Shown: positions 34,371 to 47,080 of the stretch, piece by piece | Layout of the letters: each line of letters starts with the position of its first letter | Position numbering within the stretch: position 1 is the first letter of the stretch | Assembly: GCA_014058105.1 (NCBI GenBank) | Contig: JACGCM010000440.1 | Location: forward strand, 1,240,001-1,304,000 | Length of the DNA: 64,000 nucleotides | Direction: 5' to 3' | From: Kingdonia uniflora | Taxonomy: Eukaryota > Streptophyta > Magnoliopsida > Ranunculales > Circaeasteraceae | Position numbers and translations under genes: made by a program | The notes under the pieces: generated by a model | Database searches by the model: none | Seen by the model: only the letters and a program-made list of their open reading frames with translations | Told to the model about the DNA's origin: nothing

Positions 34371-34514
34371 TAGGTCGAAGTAGAGGGATTGTTGTTAAAG
34401 AGCCAACATATACCCCTATATATAGCAAGAACTGTGTAGCCGTTGGATGTTTAAAAAATAGCCGTTGGGATGCCAAAAATAGTTGTTGGAAGTAAACATG
34501 AGTTTGTCCAAAAG

Positions 34515-34622
34515 AAGAACTAGCTGTTTGGGAGTTTAGGAAATGCGGCGGTATTTTGATTGCTGCCCGGTAATCAAAAGGCTGTCGCATTTTCTGAACT
34601 CCTAAATGACTAGTTATTCTTC
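34515..34622. repeat. Inverted repeat between PMD and transposase units (copy 1)
   Basis: Two arms of about 50 bp fold around a centre near 34567. The left arm has gggagtttaggaaatgcg...ttttgatt and the right arm has aatcaaaa...cgcattttctgaactcc. Several mismatches are present. It lies in the same place as the palindrome at 54220-54312 in the better preserved Harbinger copy. Confidence 0.75.
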
Positions 34623-35640
34623 CTTATATAATTACACTTTTCTCTGTTTGTTTCTTCTTCACCTTCTACCTAATATCTCAACTCCACAGCCTCACATGTC
34701 TTCCTTATCATCCTTTTCATCTATTGACGATTCTCTACGTGCATCGTCTTCCTTTGACGATCTTATGTTTGATTATGCTACGACAATAACCGTTATGCAC
34801 CAAGATACAGTGAACCTTGTAGTATATGATGAAACTTCGACTCACCGTGGGACTGTCATGGGCCGTGAGGATAAAAGAAAGATGCGAGACCACAAATTAT
34901 GGCATTACAGTATTATGCGGGACTACTTCAACACTCCTGCACATATAAAGATGTAGATTTTTGTCGACATTTTCGTATGAGTAAACAAATATTTTTTGCG
35001 AATATTCGATGCAGTAGTAGCACACGATGCTTACTTTTTCCAAAAAGCTAATTGCACGAAAACAATTGGGTTGTCACCCGGTAACAAAAGATAATCGCGG
35101 CACTACGTATGTTAAGCTACGGTGTCGCGGCGGATCTTTTTGGCGAGTATTTGAGAATAAAATAAAACACAACCTTGTTAAGTATGAAAATGTTGTGTTG
35201 CAGTTATAAATTTTTTTAGAGAGTAATATCTTCGAGCACCAAACGCGGCCGATGTCGAAAAGTTAATTGCAATAGAAGAGTCACGGGGTTTTCCCAGCAT
35301 GTTAGGAAGCCTTGATTGCATGTATTGGATATGAAAAAATTATCTCATAGCTTGGCACGGTCAATTTACTGGTCATTACCCCAAAACGGCTATAATTCTT
35401 GAAGCGGTAGCTTTATACGATCTTTGGTTTTGACATGTTTTTTTTGGGTTAGCAGGGGGTTAACAGCGATATCAATGTCCTACAACAATCACATCTTTTT
35501 ACCGACCTCGCCGATGGTATCGCTCTGCCTTGCAATTATACAATTGCCGAAACATTCGGGTAAAAACACTAACTTTCTTGTGTCATTTATATTTATGTTT
35601 GTATTTGTCTATTTGTTTGTTGATTGTTCGAATAAATGTT
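34606..35640 (+). pseudogene. PIF/Harbinger transposase, truncated copy 1
   Basis: N-terminal acidic/serine-rich leader (SSLSSFSSIDDSLRASSSF), then RHFRMSKQIFF near 34970, a degraded GSLDCMYW-like stretch near 35310 (first catalytic Asp region), AWHGQFTGHYPKTAIILEAV near 35350-35410, and the SNNDINVLQQSHLF-like second Asp block near 35465-35500, each in differing frames. Sequence similarity ends near 35570, before the third catalytic residue. It is heavily decayed. Confidence 0.78.
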
Positions 35641-35909
35641 CCTGAGACATGTTTAGAGGTGGAATGGAGTTGAATATTATCGGTTTTACCTTACAGATAT
35701 ACATGAAATCAGAAGGACAAAACTCGAGGTGAAAAAAATAATTTTCATCTTCCAAATCAGGTTTAAGTTTTCAGTTAGTTGTAGCAAGGATAACAGAGTC
35801 ACTGAAAATTATATGATACATGATATTTTATATTTTGGTCTTCTTTGTTGGGGTACTACATCCTGACAAGCTCATCACCTGTAATGACCATTAGTGCTTA
35901 ATCTACTCT

Positions 35910-38626
35910 TCACTGAAACTGAAAGCTCATCGAAATCTTTGTTGAAACTGCATCTGCTCCGTTTCCAATTACTACAGAGTGTTCTCCCGTAGGCAACAAC
36001 TCATAAGCATCATCGGCAATGATACTAAAGCTCTTGCAAGCATTTAACTTGAAACTCAATGTCTTAACTTCCCCTACTCTTAGAAACACTCGTCTGAATG
36101 CTACGAGTCTTTTGATCGGCGTTCCAGCAATGTTTGATGGTGGTACTGAGTACAAGAGCACTACATGTGCCCCATCTCTTTGCCCTGTATTGCGAACCCT
36201 TACAACAATCTTTACTATCTCCCTACACTTGGAATCCTCGACTAAAACTGCAGGGCAGTCTAGGTTGACACCGTTCAAGAGTTCAATTTGTTTACATTTT
36301 TGGAGCTTTGCAAGGTCAATTGTAACGAGGGTCGGCGCATATTGGATAGTGTAGGTGAAGTTGGTGTAGCTCAAGCCATAACCAAACGGGTAAACAGTAG
36401 ATCCATTGTAGAACTTGTAGGTCCTTCCGGGGTAGTTTAAGTCCGGGTTTGGTCTTAGTTGCATCGACGTCATGGGCAGTTTATTTACGTAGTCTGCAGG
36501 GTACCATGTAATTGGAAGACGACCGGCTGGGTTATAATTGCCGAAAATGATGTCTGCGATTGCGCGGCCACCTTCAGCACCGGGATACCCAGCCCAAATG
36601 ATGGCAGAGACTCTTGGGTGGTTTTTTATGGTTGAGATGTCTATACCACCAGCTGAGAAAATTACGACAATTATTGGACCTACATTGGGTGCATAAGCAA
36701 GTTCGGTTATGAGCGCCTCCTGCCAACCAGGGAATTTGAGTTCGATTCGATCCAAGCTCTCAGCCTCAACGGAGAGATCTAAGCCCACAAACACAAATGT
36801 TGCATCTGCTCCTTGTGCAGTTTGAACTGCAATGGGGACTCCAGAACCATTTTCACACTTCACATTAGAGCATCCTGGTTCATATTTCACGTTTCCATAA
36901 GCGGAAATTTCATCAAGTGGTGTGGAATAATGACAGGCGATGCCCGATTGCACTGGAGGATAGAAAAGAAAATGAAGTTACAATATCTTTTGTTTTAGTC
37001 AACTGTAAGTTTCATTAGTATGTCTGTTTAGTGAGAGAGATTGAAACTAACTTACGTGCATAGTTTCCAATCATGGCAATGGTTGCATTGGCATGTGGTC
37101 CAACCACGGCAAATGTTGACTTCTGATCACCACTGCCGAAGCTCAACGGCAACGTGTTATTGTTCTTGAGCAAGACAATGCCTTGTCTAGCTGCATCTGC
37201 GGACAACTCGAGGTTCTGCGGCGAGCAAATATCGTTCTTTCCTAGTCCAGTGAAAGCACCACCAGGTGTACCATCAAACCACCCAAGCCTCATTAGGACA
37301 ATGTACAAATTATGAAGAGAATGATCGATTTCTTCCTCCTTCACTAACCCTTCCTTCACCGCTGCTGTTGCATAGTCAGAGTAGTACGACCCGCAATCCA
37401 GATCAAGACCCGCTTTGAGTGTTTGTGCAACAGCCTCTTCTGGTGTGTCGTTGTGGTATTTGTGACCGTGAATCATGACTTCTATTGAATCACAATCGGC
37501 CGCAATATATCTGGAGACAAAATATATATGTTAAACCCATAGTAATGCTGTTCTCTTTTCTATGTAGTGACCCTTACCCATGAAGGTTCCATCGTTCCCT
37601 GATCGTCTGATTCAAAAGCTTCGGATCGGCACATGTAGGAATACCATTGATTCTGTTATATGAACACATCACACTGGCCACATCACCTTCTTTAACGCAC
37701 ATCTCAAATGGCAGAAGAAATGTCTCTACCATATCCCTTTCCGTCACCTTCACATTATCGCAAATTAGAAGGAAAAAAAAACTCATAATTGAGGAATCTA
37801 GTTATTAAAGAGATTTTTTTTTAAATAGGTACCCGGGCGTCGAAATGGTACCGATCAATCCCCTTCCAGTTATCGACATCGTAAGCTGCAAAATGTTTGC
37901 AGCAAGCTCCAACTTTGAGGGGTCTAGAATTGGGGTCCTTAGTTTTCAAGTAACCTTTTACATCTTGTAGCCCTCTCACGTAGTTAGTAGCGTAGCGTCC
38001 TACGACAAACGGGTCTTCACCTGGTGTTTCAAGTATCCTCCCCCACCGTGGATCCCTAGCAACGTTAATATTTGGACTCCAAAATGTCAGTCCCGCTAAT
38101 CCTAGGTTGTGCATTGCTCGAGCCTCATTTGAAACTGCCTACTCATCCAGGAACATAGTAAGAAAAAAAACTAAATATGATTGATCATAGTCAAAATTCA
38201 TTTTGAAGTGTTTTATACCTCTCCGATGGTTTTCCACAAAGTCTCGTTGAATGAAGCTGTAGAGAGAATGACGGTGGGAAAACTGGTTGCAGCCGTGATG
38301 TTATTGTCAAAATGGGTGCCATGTCCAACGTCAGAGACTCCATGAAGTGCTTCTGACCACCATTGGTACCCTGGTAGGTTGAGTCGTTCAACCCCCACGG
38401 CTTGATCCCCTAGCTGCGCAACCTTTTCTTGGAGGGTCATGCGGTCGACCAAGTCCTTGGCTCGAACGTGATACGAAAGTCCTTGGTCACAAAAAGGTAA
38501 ACTATTCATGTTGGTGCCCATCAGCTGAAACTTGGCACTGTTGCATATTATGTTGGGCTGAGCATTTACACTTGAATAAGTTGAAAGAGTGAAGATAAGA
38601 AATGATAGAAGTTGAAAGGGAGTCAT
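35910..38626 (-). CDS. Beta-D-xylosidase (GH3 family), gene A
   Basis: Five exons read by eye: 38626-38219, 38138-37833, 37747-37578, 37510-37056, 36952-35910. All junctions are GT-AG and the phases add up to 793 residues, the usual length for plant BXL enzymes. A secretion signal ([22 protein letters not shown]) precedes the GH3 N-terminal domain ([39 protein letters not shown]). The nucleophile aspartate lies in [10 protein letters not shown]. The GH3 C-terminal domain ([17 protein letters not shown]) and a fibronectin III-like end follow. It should hydrolyse xylose or arabinose from cell-wall polysaccharides in the apoplast. An in-frame GTG lies 15 bp upstream; the ATG at 38626 is preferred because it matches gene B. 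It is a tandem duplicate of 40319-42964. Confidence 0.93.
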
Positions 38627-38656
38627 TGTGTTTGTAATCACTGAAGACTTTTTGGG

Positions 38657-38667
38657 ATTTTATATGG
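38657..38667 (-). promoter_or_regulatory. TATA box of gene A
   Basis: Minus strand CCATATAAAATCCC, with TATAAA about 33 bp before the chosen ATG. This would give a very short 5' leader and supports the downstream ATG at 38626 as the start. The homologous gene B region has ACATAAATC at about 42995-43004. Confidence 0.55.
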
Positions 38668-38851
38668 TTTAGGTAAGAGGAAAACACCATACTATGTTTA
38701 GGCATTTGTTTTGGATTAGCAATGGACTTAATCAAACTGATGGGGTACGATTCAAGTTAATTTACATTAAATGTTTATCCATAAACATGCCATTTTGTTT
38801 ATTTTTGGGAAATTTTAGTTAGAAATTTGTTCATTTTACAAATCCTAAGAA

Positions 38852-39112
38852 GGGTGCAGCTCAGCGGTTTGATGGATGTGATACATTTGGAAATATGAGG
38901 AGGTTCGGGAATCCGATACTGCAGTTTCTGGAACTTGGTGTTTCCAGACCAAATAGACGAGATGTCAATCCCGGTAGATGTTAAGGTGACTCATATATGC
39001 CAATTCATCGATTTGGTCTGGAGACACTGAAATTCCAGTGTTTCTTCTACTCTTTTTACCTCCTCCTACTTCCAATGTTTAGCATCCATCAAAACACTGA
39101 TTTTGTGCAACC
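38852..39112. mobile_element. Foldback MITE upstream of xylosidase gene A
   Basis: About 261 bp in which the two halves are inverted copies. The left half has GGGTGCA, ggtttgatggatg, aggaggt and tttccagaccaaat. The right half has atttggtctggag, acctcctcc, catccatcaaaac and TGCAACC. The loop is only about 55 bp. No gene is inside. A target duplication could not be fixed. It starts about 225 bp upstream of the gene A start codon. Confidence 0.65.
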
Positions 39113-40318
39113 TGACCAGTTGCATGCTTTGAAACTATATCTCTTTACATTTTTAATCTTGAATGGTGTGATGGCCATTCAAGGAAATTGACAATTCCAG
39201 ACATAATAATAAGCTGAATGTTTGGTTTTGAAACATTGCCACAATGTAACATTAAATGGATCACATCTCCATATCCTAAACTATACTAAGGACATAATGA
39301 GGAGCTTAAAATATTTATAACCTGGTGCTATCTCGGGAATATCTTCCCAATTCCAGTCATATACGTGGCAATGATCTGACAAACTGGATACTCAATACTC
39401 CAGTTCAACTTTGATCTTCTAACCTGATTACCATATGTTACGGCAAATTCTTTTAGCACTTCCTTCGTTTGTATTCTAGAGTGAAGTTGTTGGGGAATAA
39501 TCAAATTGTTTAGCTGCAGGTTATGTGCCAAGAATATGCGGTTAACCTGTTCTGGCTCATTACGAGCTTAAAGTTGTCGTTCGCTTGCTTTATTCGAAGT
39601 TGCATGAATATGAAGGACGTGAGATTTGGGCTATTATTCAACCTGATAGCAAAGCTGTCCAATAATATTCCTCTTGCACAGTACAGTACCTCCACATGGC
39701 AATTTTTTTTCAAAGATCCAGCAGAGATTTCAATCTATCCGCTCTAGTGCAAACAACCTAAGTTTCTGCATAAATATTTAACTTGCCGGACGACATCAAT
39801 TCTGAGGTAACAATGATATAATGCTCAATTAACACTGTTAACTTCTTGTCTGGTAAACAAAATAAAACTCCCTACATCAATGTGATAAACTTCTTCGCTA
39901 AATCTTCGACTATAGTTATACATAAGAGAAAGAATACCAATATTTTAATTAAGTTTGGTGCAGCCATTACTGATGGGAGATGGTCTTAATGTGCCAACTT
40001 AGTTGGCCCAATGCTCTTAATGTGATGCTTCCTTGTTAGGTTTCTCTTGTAACTCATGCTTTAAAGAGACTTCGGGCCTGTTTATTATGTAAATCGTACT
40101 GCATCCCTTTTTCTTAATATAAATCGATTTATCTTAGTTGCCCCCCAATCATTGATTAAGAGATAATTATTAACAGGACTAATTTCACTATAGCAACGAA
40201 GATGGTCACTTTAATCTGCAAGAAATGTTTCTCGTAATGTTAGGATTAGTGTATAATATATACTGTTGGCACTTTCATGTAAAAACGTTAAATTTGAAAT
40301 TATACAAGTCATCATGCT
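39113..40318. other. Spacer between the two xylosidase genes
   Basis: 1.2 kb of AT-rich DNA forming the 3' flank of gene B and the distal 5' flank of gene A. No coding region or RNA gene recognised. Confidence 0.6.
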
Positions 40319-42964
40319 CTACTGAAACCTCAAAGCGATGTTTCTTGTAACTGCATCTGGCTTATTTCCTACGACAATTGAATGTTCTCCTGCAGGCAAC
40401 AACTCATAAGCATTATCAGTGATGATGCTAAAGATCTTGCAAGCATTCAAGTTGAATATCACTGGTTGAGATTCCCCAGCCCTTAAGAAGACTCGTTTGA
40501 AGGCCACAAGTCGTTTGATAGGGGTTCCAGCGATATTGGACGGTGGTACGGTGTATAAAAATACCACATGTGCCCCATCTTTTGGTCCTGTGTTGCGAAC
40601 CATTAAGCCAATCTTTATTATCTCTCGGCATTTTGATTCCTCTACAAGGATTGCAGGGCAGTCTAGTTTCTGACCATCAGAGAAATCAATTGGTCTGCAT
40701 TTTTGGAGCCTTGCGAGGTTGAATGTAACAAGTTTTGGAGCAGATCGAATGGTGTATGTGAACTTGGTGTAGCTCAACCCGTAACCAAAAGGGTAGACGG
40801 TGGAGCCATTATAGAACTTATAGGTCCTTCCTGGGTATCCCAAATCGGAGAGCGGTCTTAGCTGCATAGATGTCATGGGAATCTTGTCTACATAATCTGC
40901 TGGGTACCAAGTAATCGGAAGACGGCCACCTGGGTTATAATTGCCGAAAATGACGTCTGCAATTGCCCGACCACCTTCAGCGCCAGGATAGCCAGCCCAA
41001 ATGATAGCAGAAACCTTCGGATGCCTCGCAATGGTGGAGACGTCGATACCTCCAGCTGAGAAAATTATGACAATCACTGGACCTACATTGGGTGCAGAGG
41101 CAATTTCAGTGACAAGCGTTTCCTGTGAGCCAGGGAACTTTAGGTCCACTCTGTCCAAGCTCTCTGCCTCAATGGAAAGATCTAATCCCAGAAATACAAA
41201 GGTTGCAGTAGCATTTTGTACAGTTACAACCGCGGTTGGGACCCCAGAACCATCTTGACACTTCACATTAGAACATCCTGGTGCATATTTCACGTTCCCG
41301 TAGGCTGAGATTCCATCAATTGGTGTAGAATAGCGGCATGCCAGACCTGTTTTTACTGAAGGACAAACACAATAAACGAAAATGTGTTATCAAATATATT
41401 TCTTCCCAAGATAAATCGTGCCAAGATCAATTAGTACTATAATTTGTAAAGTAAAGTGAACCAACTTACAGGCATAGTTTCCAATCATGGCAATGGTTGC
41501 TTTGGCATGAGGTCCTACCACGGCAAATGTTGGCTTCAGATCACCGCTACTGAAGCTCAATGGTAATGTGTTATTATTCTTGAGCAAGACAATGCCTTGT
41601 CTAGCTGCATCAGCTGACAATTCGAGATTCTGGGGTGAGCAAATGTCATTCTTTCCGAGTTGGACGAAAGCACCACCAGGGGTACCGTCAAACCACCCAA
41701 GCCTCATCAAGACAATGTACAAGTTCTTAAGAGAATGATTGATTTCTTCCTCCTTCACTAACCCTTCCTTCACAGCTTGCATAGCGTACTTGGGGTAGTA
41801 AACCCCACAGTCTAGATCAAGACCTGCTTTGAGCGTTTGTGCGACGGCCATTTGTGGTGTGTCGTTAAGAAATTTGTGACCATTTACCATGACTTCGATG
41901 GAATCACAGTCGGCCACAATGTACCTGAAGAGATATTAGACCAATACCCATATGAGAATCTTGAAGTTCTTGTCGCTTATTTGTCAGTATTTAGAGAAAC
42001 TTACCCATGAAGGTTCCATTGCTCCCTGATCGTCTGATTTAAAAGCCTTGGATCAGCACAAGTTGGGATACCGTTAACTCTGTTGTACGAACACATGACA
42101 CTTGCAACATCACCTTCTTTAACGCACATCTCGAACGGCAAGAGAAATGTCTCTACCATGTCCCTCTCGGTCACCTGCACATTATTGTAAATTATAGCTT
42201 TTCCACATTTACTCAAAATCGGGAAAAAATAGTGTTCTATAAACTACCTTGGCATCAAAATGGTACCGGTCGATCCCTTTCCAGTTATCAACATCGTAAG
42301 CTGCAAAATGTTTGCAACAAGCCCCTACTTTGAGAGGCCTCGAATTGGGATCCTTTGTATTCAAGTAACCTTCTACATCTTGTAAACCCCTCACATAATT
42401 CGCTGCATATCGTCCCACGACAAATGGGTCTTCACCAGGTGTCTCAATAATCCTCCCCCACCTTGGATCCCTCGCAACATTAATAGTCGGACTCCAAAAT
42501 GTTAGTCCCGCCAATCCTAAATTATGCATTGCTCTAGCCTCATTCGAAACCGCCTCTCCAAGGGATTTCCACAATGTCTCATTGAAAGAAGCCGTAGATA
42601 GTATAACAGTGGGAAAACTGGTGGCAGCAGTGACATTACTGTTGAAATGAGTGCCAGGTCCAACATCTGAGACTCCATGTAGAGCTTCTGACCACCACTT
42701 GTACCCCGGAAGATTAAGACGCTGAACCCCAACTGCATTATCCCCAATCTGTGCAACCTTCTCCTCAAGGGTCATGCGGTCGACCAAGTCCTTGGCTCGA
42801 ACTTGATATGAAAGTCCTCGGTCACAGAAGGGTAAACTATTCATGTTGGTGCCCATCTTCTGAAACTTGCCACTGTTGCATATTATGCTGGGCTGAGCAT
42901 TTACAGTAAAAAAAACTGAAAGAATGAAGATTAGAATAGATGACACAAGTTGAAAGGCAGACAT
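40319..42964 (-). CDS. Beta-D-xylosidase (GH3 family), gene B
   Basis: Four exons: 42964-42248, 42174-42005, 41924-41470, 41355-40319, all GT-AG and in phase, giving 792 residues. Exons 2 and 3 (170 and 455 bp) are exactly the length of their counterparts in gene A. The first exon fuses gene A's exons 1 and 2, so the intron at GE|AVSNEAR is absent. The signal peptide is [19 protein letters not shown]...A. The catalytic motif VADCDSIEV, the [13 protein letters not shown] block and the GH3 C-terminal and fibronectin-like regions are all intact, with no stops. An in-frame ATG at 42988 would add eight residues; 42964 matches gene A. It acts on cell-wall xylan or arabinan side chains. Confidence 0.93.
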
Positions 42965-45900
42965 TGTGTTTGTAATCTCTAAGGACATATTATGATTTAT
43001 GTGGTTGGAGACTGGGAGAGAGAGAGATAAAGCAATACAATATTTAGACACTGGAGGTTGTTGCGGATCTTGATAAAGGACCAAACCAAAGAGTGAAATA
43101 TTTCCTAAAGAGAAGGAACTTTAAGACATTGTTGTAAGATCAATATTTCTTTGTTTATCCAAAAACACATACATAAACATTTCATTATGTGTTTATTTCT
43201 GTTCTCTTATTAGTTTCAGTCAGTTCTTTCAGGTTCAACCATCCTGTGCTGGATCTAGTGGCACTTTTAACTACATAGTCCGGATGTGTCTGTGTTGCCA
43301 AAAAAGGTACAACTCACCCACTTAATAATGAGTACAATTTAACAGAAGCGTGTTTCAGAATTTAAGTAAGTTTCTGACATTCTTCGGTAAGTAAGTGCAA
43401 ATTGGCTAATGAGGAATCTGAATAGAGCTTTATGGTCATCAGAGATAATGTCTACAGTCTTCAATCCAGCTAATTAAATTGAAAGCCAATGTACCTACAC
43501 ATTGAAGGGTTATGGGTAGAACAGCTGGAGTTATGCAATTATGGTCGTAGGTAAGGGCGGTTTCCGGGTTTATCAACCACCCTTTCCCATTTAATTTTCA
43601 AGGTCTGATAACACTGGGATATGTGTACAAGTGGTGTTATTTCTACATAACGAGCCCAAGGAGGTGTGGGTTTTTACCTCAAAAGAGTCTGTATCAATTT
43701 GGATGAAGGTTTATCAACCATCAACCACTCCTACCCATTTATTTTTGCCGAGATCTGGCCACATGGAATATGTTTACAGGATTCGTCTACGGAGGATTGA
43801 GCGTTGTGTGTCCAACTTGTACAAGTCGTGTTTACTAACGCGAAAGTTTGAGCATGTACTCTGGTCTCAAGATCTGTTATTTTCTCCTTCTAAATAAAGG
43901 TAAACTTCCAAGAGCAGTGTCACATACCCATCCGCCTTTAATTATGAGTACTGTAAGACTACTTGATAATGTCACTCCCTCACTCTGCCACCGCTATTGT
44001 CCCAACTTAACTACCCAAGGAGGTGTAGATTTTTACGTCAAATGTGAAGTCGAGCACAAACCCACTACGTGATCTTTTATGGCTTCATTGAGACTTGGCC
44101 TAAGAAATTTGGAGGTTTAAAAATTGATTGGTCAGAGACTCGAAGTTCATTCTAGGGACAGTCACACGGATGAAAGCCACTTCTAGGCCCTAATTTTGTT
44201 GAAACCCCTTTGCACATGAATTGATATCCAATAGAATTATTTATAGTTACAGGATCACCCACCGAGGACTGCTCTATCCCGGGCATAGAGAAGAGTCTAA
44301 TTCGAATGACACTTTCCCTATTCCAGGCAGAGGGGAGAGTATAGTTTGAATGGTACTTTGGGAGATTGTAAAAGATGTCATTACACTCACAACCTATTGT
44401 ATTCGCTTTAGGAAATCTGAGACGGGATACAAAATAATTCCCCAAGATCAATGACTATACAAACTGTAATTTTATGGAGTTAAAGTGATGTGAGAATCCT
44501 CTTAAGCACTAAAACACACTCACAACTTATCAATCAAAACAATACATATAAAGATCCTAGCTCGCTCTTACATATGCTAGAGGAAACCATCTCGAGAAAA
44601 ACGAGTTCTTTGCTTTTACAATCAGAGCGTATAAACTGTAGCAGGGGAGGTGAATCAGAGCCAAACAAACATACCTACAAGATAACTTCATATTAGCTTC
44701 AAAATTTTAGTATAAGAGACGGGTGCGTGGTTAGTAGTTTACCATAGAGGCGCCCACGGAGTTGAGAGCTCGAGGAAAGGGTAAGGCCACCTAAAACACA
44801 TTAAAACCATCATTGTTGATAAAAAGGAAGATATCGTAATCAAGTAAATGTGAAAAAAGAAAAAGTGCTAAAAGTTTTTTAGTTCCTAACCATGAAAACC
44901 CACAAGCGTGGATGACCCATTGGAAGATAACGTATAGACAACTCCATAACACAAAATATGACAATCGGAACCACGGGAATGGCTAATTATGATGACCAAA
45001 AAGAGTCAGATTTACTTGAGAATACAAAGAGATAAAAACTGGAGCAAACTGCGACTATGATGTTCTTATAGTACTTACAAGACTGTTGAGAGATGTGTCT
45101 AGTAGAAGAAACACGGCATTGAATGTATGCGAGCATCCCATTAACTGGCGTGAAAATAACCAGCCCCTCGTAAATTAGATATACATGAAAATTTGAATGT
45201 TTAAAGATCATGACACGTGAGAGGATTAACGTATTCGATAAAAAAAAGAAAAAAAAAAAAAACACAGTGAAATACGATAAGTTAACCAGTTTAAGAAATA
45301 ATGATGTGTTGTATGTAAGTGAGAATTTTACGTACGACACTGAGCTGGAGACGCTTAATTTTAATAAACGGGACTATGATACACCAAAACACAATATCAG
45401 TAAGAAACACGGCACCTGCACAAGTCTGTTAAATTAACTTGATCAGCTTCAAAACACCAAACTTGAACTAAAATAAGTTACGAACACAAAGTAGAGTTTT
45501 AGCTAAACTGTGGTACCTGATATAATGTTTGCATCATATATCCCCAGAACCCAGCTCTTTTCTCAATTTCCTCCTGCTCGTGATGGCTTTGGACTTTGAT
45601 GCTACCTCGAATTTTATCTGTTCTAAACTTAGTCGTGGTCGTAGATTTACTCTCTTCTACGTCCCTTGTCAAACATCTGTTCTCTTCATTATTTACCGCG
45701 ACAATGGAGTTTGAGTACTCCCAACATCCATGAGCAGATATAATGCTGCCTAGCTACAAGCAAGATATTTCAATATAATAACCTTAATTGTGTTTTGGAT
45801 TTCATTATCTATTAAGTTTCTTAGGGCATCCACAGTGAAGTGACAAACATTTTGTGGGAGTTTGTTTAGTTAGAGAGGGCGGTACGGTTTTAAACATGTT

Positions 45901-46408
45901 TCTGACCTACTAAACCGAGCGTAGAAATTCACGAAAGAAGAGAATCAATTGTTTAGGAAAAACTTGGTCCTGCACCATTTTCCTTAGTTTAGTCTCTATG
46001 ATAGAATTAGCCATGACTGGAGTGTTTCATAGCTTTCAATCACTCCACTAAGATCTCTGAGTCTTGAATGCTAATAATGCAAAAATAATTGAGAGGGGCA
46101 TAGGGTCTTACCAAAAAGTAGATAATGGTTAGAGTGGTGGTCCACCTGTAAATCATTTAATACGAGAATTAGAATCTAAATACATAGGACCCCAAGGTGT
46201 GGAGGACCCTTGGGCCAAGTGGGAGTGACTGGTATCATTTGACACTACTGAAATGTGAATCTCCTTAAAAGATAAGGTTTTGATGTTGAAGATTTCATGT
46301 GTTATCTGTTTTTGAATCTTATTCAATGTGGAAAATACTAAATACATTTGAAATATTTGAAGAAGAAGAAGAAGAAAATCATCATAGGTTCGCAGGCTAG
46401 CCGGAGAC
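42965..46408. other. 5' flank of gene B and intergenic DNA, no gene recognised
   Basis: Just upstream of gene B is a TATA-like ACATAAATC and a CT-rich run (GAGAGAGAGATAAAG on the plus strand, 43018-43031). Between 43558 and 44050 short modules recur ('ggtttatcaaccac', 'caaggaggtgtgggttttta'), suggesting diverged local duplication. An interrupted A-run is at 45240-45262. A Tourist-like end, TTAGGGCATCCACAGTG, occurs at about 45821 without a detectable partner. No coding gene is supported. Confidence 0.5.
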
Positions 46409-46571
46409 TATTACATAATCTAAGTTTAAGAGAAAGGGAGGCAAAAGAACTACATTGGATTAGAAGAGATAGGTTACAATCTAAGCTACTTAACTACTTA
46501 TAAGCTACAATAAAAAATGAAAATACTATACTACCCTTAGCATTATACTAATACTAAATCTATCTCTAACA
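46409..46571 (-). repeat. 3' LTR of the non-coding element
   Basis: 163 bp matching 47774-47930. On the element strand it starts TGTTAGAGATAGATTTAG and ends GATTATGTAATA. Confidence 0.87.
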
Positions 46572-46785
46572 CCTTGCAAGTAGAAAACAGAAGCACTAAG
46601 CCATATCCAAAGTTCAATTTCGAAGAAGATGTTATCCACTAATGCCCACCAAAACAGAACCAAAACCCAAAAATACTCGGATATTACCAACAGAAAGATG
46701 TAGCAGAACTACACAGAAGCCAAAAATTAGATGTCATATCAATCGCCAAACCAAATGCTACCAAACTAAATCAGATCAACTTAGA

Positions 46786-47080
46786 GTGAACTAACCACCA
46801 AATCCTTATCAGATGTCAACTAACTACCAAATGCTAATAAGATGCGAACTATCCGCCAAATGCTAATTAGATACGATCTAACTACCAAATAGTAATTAGA
46901 TGCGAACTAGCCCCCATATGCTAATTAGATGCGAACTATCTGCAATAAGCTAAACAGATGCTGACTAATGCTAGATCCTACACAGACGTGAGTTAACAGC
47001 TAAATTCTACCAGATGCAAACTAACCGCCAGATCTTAACTGAATGTAAACTATATGTGAAATCTTAACTAGATGCAAATT
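46786..47080. repeat. Degenerate minisatellite inside the non-coding element
   Basis: About nine units of roughly 30-35 bp built from AGATGCGAACTA, CCGCCAAATGCTAATT and variants. Unit length and sequence drift from left to right. Confidence 0.75.

Larger units (their letters stand above)
31161..35640 (+). mobile_element. Decayed PIF/Harbinger element with a plant mobile domain gene (copy 1)
   Basis: The left end GAGCATCTTCAACAGTTGAG follows a TTA at 31158-31160, the 3-bp target typical of PIF/Harbinger. It resembles the ends of the element at 50841 (GAGCATCTCC). Contents in order: PMD pseudogene (+), an unassigned minus-strand fragment, an inverted repeat, transposase (+). No right terminal repeat is found before the xylosidase 3' region, and the transposase is cut short near 35570-35640. 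The right end is therefore truncated and the coordinate approximate. Confidence 0.75.

Noticed and set aside
36019..36354. Open frame on the plus strand within xylosidase gene A
   Set aside because: It is the complement of conserved GH3 coding sequence, with no independent support; likewise 41001-41258 in gene B.
35910..42964. One xylosidase as a retrocopy of the other
   Set aside because: Gene B keeps three introns at the same positions and phases as gene A, so the pair arose by DNA duplication with one intron difference.
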